The notes under the pieces: model-generated
What the model saw: the letters and a program-made list of their open reading frames with translations, nothing else
Database searches by the model: none
What the model was told of the DNA's origin: nothing
Program-made: the position numbers and the translations under genes
Shown here: positions 5,107-11,604 of the stretch, piece by piece
How positions within the stretch are numbered: position 1 is the stretch's first letter
Layout: each line of letters starts with the position of its first letter
Source of the DNA: Alphaproteobacteria bacterium
Lineage (GTDB): Bacteria > Pseudomonadota > Alphaproteobacteria > Micavibrionales > CSBR16-224
Reading direction: 5' to 3'
Assembly (NCBI GenBank): GCA_007116755.1
Contig: SKHU01000191.1
Location: forward strand, 1-11,604
DNA length: 11,604 bases

Positions 5107-5649
5107 TTAGTCGTTAAAGCTTTCAAAATCATCTGTTTTAAATTTTTTCCTGTCTTCTTCTGCGGCCTTTGCAAGGCTGGTTGTGCCATATTTGCGGACG
5201 GCCTGCGTCACTTTGTGATTATGGTGCGCACGGTCGGCATGGTGATAGCGGACATAACGAACACGCTCCCAGCCTTTATGGCGCATGCAGCTTTCAAAAT
5301 CATGAAAATCGCTGTGATCGATGCGGGCATCTTTATAACGCGCCGGCGTTTCCAGATAATCCAGATCGCCGGATTTTTTCAGCGCGCGGTGATAGGCGCT
5401 GCGCGTATCGGGCGGTGTTGTTTCCCGCAGGGCATCCAGTTCGACAAGCTCGTCGATCTCGCGGACGCAACGGGAGATATCCTGATCCAGACGCTGCTGC
5501 GCCTTCGGTCCGGTCATATACAATGCGGAATGAGCCTCGACGCGCTGCCAGTAGGCGTCCGCCATATCGCGGGGTTTCGGCGTACAACCCGCCACAAAAA
5601 TGACCGCCAAAACACCGATAGTTGCCATTGTGCCGATACGTTTCAACAT
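5107..5649 (-). CDS. Putative His-rich outer-membrane lipoprotein
   Basis: A 180-residue protein with a lipoprotein signal: basic MLKR, hydrophobic IGTMATIGVLAVIF, lipobox VAGC with Cys22 the predicted lipidated residue. Thr at +2 and no Asp suggest sorting to the outer membrane. The mature part is hydrophilic and has two cysteines (Cys61 in ISRCVRE, Cys121 in FESCMRHKGWERV). The CMRxKGW pattern is frequent in small proteobacterial lipoproteins, and the two may form a disulphide. Residues 132-146 (YVRYHHADRAHHNHK) are rich in histidine and could bind metal. ATG 5649 is chosen because AAGAGG precedes it by 7 bases and the lipobox then falls at a normal distance; the frame stays open to 5706. 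A weak promoter candidate (TTGGCG, 16 bp, TAAACT) lies in the upstream 100-bp gap. Function unknown. Confidence 0.82.
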   Translation of the reverse strand: MLKRIGTMATIGVLAVIFVAGCTPKPRDMADAYWQRVEAHSALYMTGPKAQQRLDQDISRCVREIDELVELDALRETTPPDTRSAYHRALKKSGDLDYLETPARYKDARIDHSDFHDFESCMRHKGWERVRYVRYHHADRAHHNHKVTQAVRKYGTTSLAKAAEEDRKKFKTDDFESFND

Positions 5650-5750
5650 CTTCAATCCTCTTAATTTGTTGGCGCAGGGCGGAGGCCCTTTTGCGAAATA
5701 TCCCAAAACTCTTTTTACAGTTTAGCACAGCGGACAAAAACGCCAAGTAT

Positions 5751-7580
5751 TTAATTCGTTTTTTCCATCGTCCACCATGCCTCAATCACCGTACCATAGG
5801 TCGGCACATTTGGGGAAGAGTTTAAATCCGTACTGTGCGCAACCAGATCGCGCCCCAGATAATGTAGCGGCACGGTGTAATACCCCCATAAAAGGGCGCG
5901 GTCAAGCGCATGTGTGCGCACAACAAGTTCTTCGCGTGTCGGTGCGCGGGCGATGCTGTCGGCCAGCGCATCGACAGCCGGATTTTTGACACCTGCATAG
6001 TTGCGGCTGCCGGGCAAATCGGCGGCGGCGCTGCCCCAGTAATTCATCTGCTCGTTGCCGGGGGAGAGTGAATTGAACCATGTAAAAAACACCATATCGT
6101 AATCAAAAGATTCGAGCCTTCCCTGATATTGTGCGCTTTCCACCTGCCGCAATTCGACTGTAATACCAAGGCGTTCAAGTGCCCGCGCATAAGGGAGGGC
6201 GATCCGTTTTTCCTCGGGCGTTTGCAGCAGAATTTCAAAGCGGAACGGCGTGCCGTTTTCCTTGCGCACAAGTTTTTTGTCACGGATATGCCAGCCGGCC
6301 TCGTCCAGAAGAGCCAGTGCGCGTCGCATATTGCTGCGGCGGTCGCCTTCCGGCGAGGGTGTGTATTCTTGTAGGAACAGTTCTTCGGGCAATATGTCGC
6401 GGAACGGTTCAAGCAGTTCAAGCTCCCGGCCTTCCGGAATGCCGCGTGCGGCCAGCTCAGAGTTCGGAAAAAAACTGTCGATCCGCTGAAACGCGCCGTA
6501 AAAAAGGCTATCGTTGAGCCAGTCGAAATCGAACATCAGCGACAAGGCTTTCCGCGTGCGGCGGTCGTTGAAAATATCGCGCCGCGTGTTGAAAACAAGA
6601 GAGCGGATGTGTTCGGGGCGGCCATGCGGAATTTCGCGCAAAACAATGCGCCCGTCCCGCACCGCCGGAATATTATAACCGGTCTTCCATTTGCGGATGT
6701 CGCTTTCACGGCGCAGATTGTAGTTGCCGCTTTTAAAAGCTTCAAAAGCGATATCATCATCGCGGTAATAGCTGAAAATCATACGGTCAAAATTATAATG
6801 TCCCCGGTTCACGGCAAGGTCGCGCGCCCAGTAATCCTTCACCCGTTCATAGGTGATGCTGCGTCCGGGATCGACACGGGTGATGCGGTAGGGGCCGCTG
6901 CCAAGCGGTGGAGCCAGCGTCGTGCGGGTAATATCGCGACCGTTTTCCTCATCCGTCCAGTAATGTTTCGGCAGAACCGGCATCATGGCGAGAATCAGTG
7001 CCGTTTCCGCATCATAGCCGTCACCGAAATCAAAGCGGATGCTGCGCTCGCCGAGTTTCTCGACCTTGTCCACGAGGCTGTAAACGCGCCGCCGTACGGG
7101 GTGCCCGTGGTTGCGATAGGCTTCATAGCTGAAAACCACATCCTCCGCCGTCATCGGTGTGCCGTCATGGAAGCGCGCATCGGGATTAAGGTTGAAAATG
7201 ATAAAAGAACGGTCCTCGGGGATTTGAATGCTTTCCGCAACCAGCCCGTACAATGTGAAAGGCTCGTCCCAGACCCTCTGCATCAGGGTGTCCACCGTCA
7301 AAGCCAGCCCTGCAGCTGCGCGACCGGAAATAATATGGTGATTCAGCGTGTCAAAATGTCCGATTACGGCCTGATGCAGTGTGCCGCCTTTCGGCGCATC
7401 GGGATCGGCATAATCCAGATGCATGAAATCCGCGGGATATTTCGGTGTGCCGTGCATGGCCAGCGCGTGTTGCGGCGGCGGCAGTGTTTCGGCCGCGGCC
7501 TCAGAAAAAAACAGAACCCATACGCAAGAATATAAAGCAATAACAGTCAGGTATTTTATTTTCCCGATATATTGCTTCAT
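5751..7580 (-). CDS. yejA: YejA-type periplasmic peptide-binding protein of an ABC transporter (SBP family 5)
   Basis: A 609-residue precursor with a Sec signal peptide (hydrophobic core about residues 10-25, cleavage after SEAAA near residue 30). Segments closely follow E. coli YejA as I recall it: PKYPADFMHLDYADPDAPKGG, RFHDGTPMTAEDV, GSGPYRI, VNRGHYNFDRM, DDIAFEAFKSGNYNLR and FDFDWLNDSLFYGAFQR. YejABEF takes up peptides, including the peptide-nucleotide antibiotic microcin C in enterobacteria. No permease (YejB, YejE) or ATPase (YejF) gene is adjacent. The start ATG 7580 has only a weak AGG 6 bases upstream and lies 28 bp after the kinase stop, so translation may be coupled. Full length, no sign of damage. 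Confidence 0.92.
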   Translation of the reverse strand: MKQYIGKIKYLTVIALYSCVWVLFFSEAAAETLPPPQHALAMHGTPKYPADFMHLDYADPDAPKGGTLHQAVIGHFDTLNHHIISGRAAAGLALTVDTLMQRVWDEPFTLYGLVAESIQIPEDRSFIIFNLNPDARFHDGTPMTAEDVVFSYEAYRNHGHPVRRRVYSLVDKVEKLGERSIRFDFGDGYDAETALILAMMPVLPKHYWTDEENGRDITRTTLAPPLGSGPYRITRVDPGRSITYERVKDYWARDLAVNRGHYNFDRMIFSYYRDDDIAFEAFKSGNYNLRRESDIRKWKTGYNIPAVRDGRIVLREIPHGRPEHIRSLVFNTRRDIFNDRRTRKALSLMFDFDWLNDSLFYGAFQRIDSFFPNSELAARGIPEGRELELLEPFRDILPEELFLQEYTPSPEGDRRSNMRRALALLDEAGWHIRDKKLVRKENGTPFRFEILLQTPEEKRIALPYARALERLGITVELRQVESAQYQGRLESFDYDMVFFTWFNSLSPGNEQMNYWGSAAADLPGSRNYAGVKNPAVDALADSIARAPTREELVVRTHALDRALLWGYYTVPLHYLGRDLVAHSTDLNSSPNVPTYGTVIEAWWTMEKTN

Positions 7581-7608
7581 CTATGCCTATGCCGTTTTTA
7601 TGTTGCGG

Positions 7609-8610
7609 TTAAGCGGCATTGCCGATTTTTTCTTCCAGCAATTCCGCCAGACAGATTTGCGGACGGGCTCCCAGATGTGACAGAGCCTCCGATGCCGTAA
7701 TGGCAGCCATGCGTCCGCAAATTTCCAGCGGTTTGTCCTGCGTGTATCCGTGCAGAAATCCGGCGGCATACATGTCGCCCGCACCGGTCGTATCAATGAC
7801 GCGGGGAACAGGCTCGGCCGCAATTTCAATCCGCTGTTCGGGGGCGACAATCAGCGAGCCTTTCTCGCTGCGGGTCAGCACGGCCAGCTCGCAATTTTCC
7901 TGCACTGCGTAAACGGCGTCTTCAAAGCTGTCGGCCTTGTAAAGCATTTTGATTTCGCTTTCATTGCCGAACAGGATATCGACATGGTTCAAGACCATGT
8001 CCTGAAATTCCTCGCGGTGGCGCTCGACGCAGAACATATCGGAAAGCGCCAGCGCGACTCGGGTTCCGGCTTTGTGCGCGATTTCCGCCGCCTGTCGGAA
8101 AGCCTGTTTGGCGCGGCTACGGTCAAACAGATACCCTTCCAGATAAACGACTTTTGCTGCTGCGATCAACTCCGGCTTGATGTCGGCCGGCGCAATCCAG
8201 ACACTGGCTCCAAGAAACGTGCACATTGTGCGCTGGCCGTCCGGTGTGACCAGTATCAGACAACGCGCCGTCGGCGGTCCGTCCTCCAGTCTCGGCGTAT
8301 CAAAAACAACCCCCATCGCCTTCATGTCATGAGAGAAAACATCGCCAAGCTGGTCGGTGGCGACCTTGCCGATAAATCCTGCGCTGCTGCCCAGCGACGA
8401 CAATGCGGCGATCGTATTGGCAACGGAGCCGCCGGAGACTTCGACACCGGGGCCCATTTTGGCGTAAAGCGCTTCCGCTTGATCTTCCTCGATCAGAGCC
8501 ATCGTTCCTTTGGTGAGGTTTTCCTGTACAAGGAAAACTTCATCCGTGTGGGAGAGGACATCGACAATCGCATTTCCGATTCCGACGACGCTGAGTTCTT
8601 CATTGCTCAT
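7609..8610 (-). CDS. PfkB-family carbohydrate/nucleoside kinase (adenosine kinase-like)
   Basis: A 333-residue ribokinase-fold enzyme. VVGIGNAIVDVL (residues 8-19) is the N-terminal substrate-binding strand, GGSVANTIAALSSLG (60-74) matches PfkB signature 1 with the GG hinge, GNESEI (215-220) is the metal/ATP-region NxxE motif, and DTTGAGDMYAAGF (273-285) is PfkB signature 2 with catalytic Asp279. The GNAIVDVL...GSVANT combination is typical of proteins annotated as adenosine kinase in alphaproteobacteria, which phosphorylate the 5'-OH of adenosine to AMP. Other sugar substrates cannot be excluded. ATG 8610 is preceded by GGAAGA about 8 bases upstream. It is first in a likely operon with yejA and divergent from the TetR/COQ9-like gene across 83 bp. 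Confidence 0.9.
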   Translation of the reverse strand: MSNEELSVVGIGNAIVDVLSHTDEVFLVQENLTKGTMALIEEDQAEALYAKMGPGVEVSGGSVANTIAALSSLGSSAGFIGKVATDQLGDVFSHDMKAMGVVFDTPRLEDGPPTARCLILVTPDGQRTMCTFLGASVWIAPADIKPELIAAAKVVYLEGYLFDRSRAKQAFRQAAEIAHKAGTRVALALSDMFCVERHREEFQDMVLNHVDILFGNESEIKMLYKADSFEDAVYAVQENCELAVLTRSEKGSLIVAPEQRIEIAAEPVPRVIDTTGAGDMYAAGFLHGYTQDKPLEICGRMAAITASEALSHLGARPQICLAELLEEKIGNAA

Positions 8611-8693
8611 TTTTTATATCTTCCGTTTTCTTTGCTTGTTATTTGTTTTTCAACAGGGTTATTTAGTTTTGGCCATTGCGGGGATTGTCTGCT

Positions 8694-9341
8694 ATGGTTC
8701 AGGAAAAAACGGCGGACGTCAAGACAATGACAGAGTTTACAGCAAAAAAACAGAAGATTTTACAGGCGGCGCTGGGTTTCGCTGCGGATGGCCGCTGGCC
8801 GGATGCATCGCTGGACGCGCTTGCCGCAGCGGCAGGGCTGACGGCTGCGGAGGCGGCAGAGATTTTTTCGTGCAGGGAGGAAATTGTTTCGGCTGTGCTG
8901 CAGGGCATTGACGACCGCATGGCGGCAGAAGATTTCGGTTTTGATCCCGCGCGTGACGGCGTAAAAGACAGGCTGTTCGAGATTATAATGCTTCGCCTTG
9001 ACCTTCTTAATGAAAACAGGGAGGCGATGCGGGTGCTTCTGAGGGATTTGACGGCCTCTCCGGCTGCCGCGCTGCAGCATAAAAGTGCGTTTTGCCACAC
9101 AATGCGCCTGATATTTGAGAAAGCGGATATTGATTTTTCCGCTGTTTGGCAGGAGGAGGCGGCCGTTCCTGCGCTGGCCGCAGCCTATATGGCAACGCTC
9201 GCAAGCTGGCGGCAAGACGACAGTGCCGATATGGCGAAAACGATGGCGGCGCTTGACCGTAACCTGTCACGTATGATGCGTTTTCTGGCTGTTTTTCCGT
9301 TCCGTGATTCCGGTGGGAAAAGCATCTGGTCAAATCTGTAA
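8694..9341 (+). CDS. TetR/COQ9-like helical protein
   Basis: A 215-residue protein. The N-terminal segment KKQKILQAALGFAADGRWPDASLDALAAAAGLTAAEAAEIFSCREEIV follows the TetR-type HTH layout (helix 1, then A..AGL as the first HTH helix, then the recognition-helix/FxxxEE region), though the typical 'YYHF' is degenerate. The C-terminal part (VKDRLFEIIMLRLDLLNENREAMRVLL, later WRQDDSADMAKTMAALDRNLSRMMRF) matches the pattern of COQ9 proteins, which share the TetR fold but bind a lipid and help ubiquinone hydroxylation. I cannot separate a DNA-binding regulator from a COQ9 homologue by eye. ATG 8694 has CGGGGA about 9 bases upstream; TTG 8676 and ATG 8727 are alternatives. bamA follows after 43 bp. 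Confidence 0.75.
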   Translation: MVQEKTADVKTMTEFTAKKQKILQAALGFAADGRWPDASLDALAAAAGLTAAEAAEIFSCREEIVSAVLQGIDDRMAAEDFGFDPARDGVKDRLFEIIMLRLDLLNENREAMRVLLRDLTASPAAALQHKSAFCHTMRLIFEKADIDFSAVWQEEAAVPALAAAYMATLASWRQDDSADMAKTMAALDRNLSRMMRFLAVFPFRDSGGKSIWSNL

Positions 9342-9384
9342 ACTTCTGATAATCTGGAGAACGGGAGAAGGTATAAAAGAAGCG

Positions 9385-11604
9385 ATGCCCTTGAAACTTA
9401 TCAAATATACGGCTCTGCTGTTTATGACGGCCGTTTGGCTTGTCGTGCATGTCACGGCGGCGCAGGCCGAGACCGTCTCTAAAATCCGCATCGAGGGTGC
9501 CGAGCGGATCGAGCCGGCGACAATCATGAGTTATATGGAGATTCAGCCCGGTGACACCATCACGCAGGATACGCTGAACCGCAGCCTGAAAACTCTCTTT
9601 GGAACCGGACTTTTTGCCGATATCAGTTTTTACAAACAGGGTGACGAGCTGGTTGTCAGCGTTGTTGAAAACCCTGTGATCAACCAGATCGCTTTTGAAG
9701 GCAACAAGCAGCTCAAAGATGACGAGTTAATGTCGGAAATCCGGCTGCGTCCGCGTGTTGTGTTTACGCGCACAAAAGTCCAGACCGATGTCGAGCGGCT
9801 TCTGGAAGTTTACCGCTTAAACGGGTTGTTCGCCGCACGGATCGAGCCGAAGATTATTCAACTGGATCAAAACCGGGTCAATCTGGTTTTTGAAATTCAT
9901 GAAGGGCCGAAAACCCGCATCCGCAGTATTAATTTTATCGGCAACAGACATTTCAGCAATGCCAAGCTTGAAAGCGTCATCAGCAGCCGGGAAACCCGCT
10001 GGTACCGATTCCTTTCCCGTAGCGACAGATACGATCCCGATCGCCTTGGCTTTGATCGCGAGCTTTTGCGCCGGTTTTATCTGAACAGCGGCTATGCCGA
10101 TTTTCAGGTGACATCGGCAGTGGCCGAGCTTTCTCCTGACCGTCGCGACTTTTTTGTGACGTTTACACTGGAAGAAGGGCCGCGCTATCGCATCGGTACG
10201 ATCGGGATTGAAAACAATGTGCACGAAATCAGTGAGGACTGGATCCGCACGCTGATCGATCTGCGCGAGGGGGCGTGGTATAACGCGGGATCTGTTGAAG
10301 ATACAGTCATGCACCTGACGACGGAGATCGGTAACCGCCAATATGCCTTTATTGATGTACGCCCGCGGGTTGAGCGCCGCCGTACCGATAAAAAAGTCGA
10401 CCTTGTCTTTGTGGTGAATGAAAGCGCGAAAGCCTTTGTAAATAATATCAATATCAGCGGCAATGTGCGTACGCTTGACAAGGTGGTTCGACGTGAAATG
10501 CTGCTGGTAGAAGGTGATCCGTTTAACAGGACGCGGATGCAGCGCTCCAAGCAGCAGATTGAAGATCTCGACTTTTTTGAGAGTGTTGAAGTGCGGACTG
10601 TACCGACAGCCGTTCCTGACAAGACGGATATTGAAATTGAAGTGCAGGAAAAATCCACCGGTGATTTGACGATCGGTGCAGGATTTTCAACGGCAGACGG
10701 GCCTTTGGCGGATTTCCGTCTGCGCGAGCGTAATTTTCTTGGTAAGGGGCAAACCGTTGAATTCAGCACAACATTATCAGGTATCCGTTCGGAATTCGAC
10801 ATCGGCTTTACAGAGCCGTATTTTCTGAACAGAGATCTGGAAACCGGTTTTAACCTGTTCCATATCGTACGGGATTTTCAACGTATCAGTTCCTTTAACC
10901 GTAAACAGACCGGCGGGCGTCTGTTCACCGGCTATCCGATTGCCAAGGATATGCGGCAGTCGCTCTCCTACCGGCTGGAAAAAAGCAAAATCACCGATGT
11001 AAAAGATGAAGCTTCTCTGTTCATCAAACAGCAGGAAGGACGGCGGGTGACCTCTGCCATTTCTCAACGCATTACCTATGATACGCGCAACAGCACGCTG
11101 GATCCGACGGAGGGCAGTATTATTCGTTTTGATACGGAGATTGCAGGGCTGGGCGGCGATGCGCGATATGTTAATTTAAGAGTCGGAGCAAACCGCTACT
11201 GGCCGTTGCCCAACCAGTGGGTGTTCAGCGCACTTGGCGAGGTTGGATATGTTGTCGGATGGGGCGGCGAAAATGTTCAGATCAACGAGCGCTTTTCACT
11301 GGGAGGAACAACGCTGCGCGGTTTCGAACGTTCGGGTATCGGGCCGCGTGATATCACCACAAAGGATACGCTGGGCGGAAACAAATTCTATCGTGGCTCG
11401 GCGGAACTAGGGTTTCCGATCGGTCTGCCGGAGGAATTCCAGATTCGCGGACATCTGTTCACGGATTTTGGAAGCTTGTGGAGCGTGGATGATAGCGGCC
11501 CCGGAATTGGCGGAAACAAGGGGAGTTTGCGCATGTCTGTTGGCACGGGAATATCGTGGAAGTCGCCTCTCGGGCCGATTCGCGTTGACTTAACAGCGCC
11601 GGTA
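9385..11604 (+). CDS. bamA: Outer membrane protein assembly factor BamA, 3' end outside window
   Basis: The frame is open from ATG 9385 to the right edge (740 residues). A Sec signal peptide is cleaved near AQA-ET (residue 28). Five POTRA domains follow at about 30-97, 98-175, 176-267, 268-347 and 348-425, each opening with an I.F.GN-like strand (IRIEGAE, IAFEGNK, INFIGNR, IGIENN, INISGN). The Omp85 barrel begins near TIGAGFSTADG (429-439). The loop 6 signature, normally VRGF, is LRGF at 644-647 within FSLGGTTLRGFERSG. BamA inserts beta-barrel proteins into the outer membrane. The last residues seen (LGPIRVDLTAPV) belong to a late barrel strand, so probably only a few tens of residues are missing. 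The ribosome site is AAGAAGCG just before the ATG, with GGGAGAAGG further up. The TetR/COQ9-like gene, not rseP, lies upstream. Confidence 0.95.
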   Translation, partial: MPLKLIKYTALLFMTAVWLVVHVTAAQAETVSKIRIEGAERIEPATIMSYMEIQPGDTITQDTLNRSLKTLFGTGLFADISFYKQGDELVVSVVENPVINQIAFEGNKQLKDDELMSEIRLRPRVVFTRTKVQTDVERLLEVYRLNGLFAARIEPKIIQLDQNRVNLVFEIHEGPKTRIRSINFIGNRHFSNAKLESVISSRETRWYRFLSRSDRYDPDRLGFDRELLRRFYLNSGYADFQVTSAVAELSPDRRDFFVTFTLEEGPRYRIGTIGIENNVHEISEDWIRTLIDLREGAWYNAGSVEDTVMHLTTEIGNRQYAFIDVRPRVERRRTDKKVDLVFVVNESAKAFVNNINISGNVRTLDKVVRREMLLVEGDPFNRTRMQRSKQQIEDLDFFESVEVRTVPTAVPDKTDIEIEVQEKSTGDLTIGAGFSTADGPLADFRLRERNFLGKGQTVEFSTTLSGIRSEFDIGFTEPYFLNRDLETGFNLFHIVRDFQRISSFNRKQTGGRLFTGYPIAKDMRQSLSYRLEKSKITDVKDEASLFIKQQEGRRVTSAISQRITYDTRNSTLDPTEGSIIRFDTEIAGLGGDARYVNLRVGANRYWPLPNQWVFSALGEVGYVVGWGGENVQINERFSLGGTTLRGFERSGIGPRDITTKDTLGGNKFYRGSAELGFPIGLPEEFQIRGHLFTDFGSLWSVDDSGPGIGGNKGSLRMSVGTGISWKSPLGPIRVDLTAPV

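Overview
The window looks like chromosomal DNA of an alphaproteobacterium of moderate GC. The support is a two-helix HIG1-domain protein, an alphaproteobacterial-type HNH protein, a TetR/COQ9-like protein and a five-POTRA BamA. Species cannot be fixed from this sequence. A deep-branching, host- or prey-associated lineage is a guess, prompted mainly by the ankyrin gene.

Left end (1-501): the C-terminus of an AbiEii-type nucleotidyltransferase toxin is followed by about 270 bp of AT-rich non-coding DNA. That DNA holds four 12-bp-phased GTATAC-like repeats and ends in the last 24 bases of a tRNA-like gene (part of the T-arm, 3' acceptor strand, encoded CCA). The rest of the tRNA is missing. This is the architecture of the far end (attR) of an element integrated into a tRNA 3' end, so positions 1 to about 501 are read as the right end of an integrative element carrying an abortive-infection toxin.

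Just outside the element (578-1611, minus strand) lies a gene for a seven-repeat, non-canonical ankyrin protein. It has a good sigma70-type promoter that overlaps the first in-frame ATGs, so translation must start further in, and a perfect 13-bp palindrome sits over the -35 box. A possible 33-residue ORF lies upstream.

Middle (1675-5081): a minus-strand pair (HNH endonuclease-fold protein, then a class I SAM methyltransferase) is driven by an extended -10 promoter with a 9-bp hairpin at the predicted transcript 5' end. Next is a minus-strand phospholipase/carboxylesterase, divergent from a plus-strand pair (HIG1-domain membrane protein, family 9 glycosyltransferase). That pair ends in a strong bidirectional terminator overlapping the glycosyltransferase stop codon.

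Right part (5107-11604): a minus-strand block contains a His-rich lipoprotein, a YejA-type periplasmic peptide-binding protein and a PfkB-family (adenosine-kinase-like) kinase, the last two closely spaced. Divergent from these, on the plus strand, are a TetR/COQ9-like protein and then bamA, which runs off the window within its last beta strands. Envelope functions (lipoprotein, YejA, BamA, glycosyltransferase) dominate the core part. The accessory part is confined to about the first 1.6 kb.
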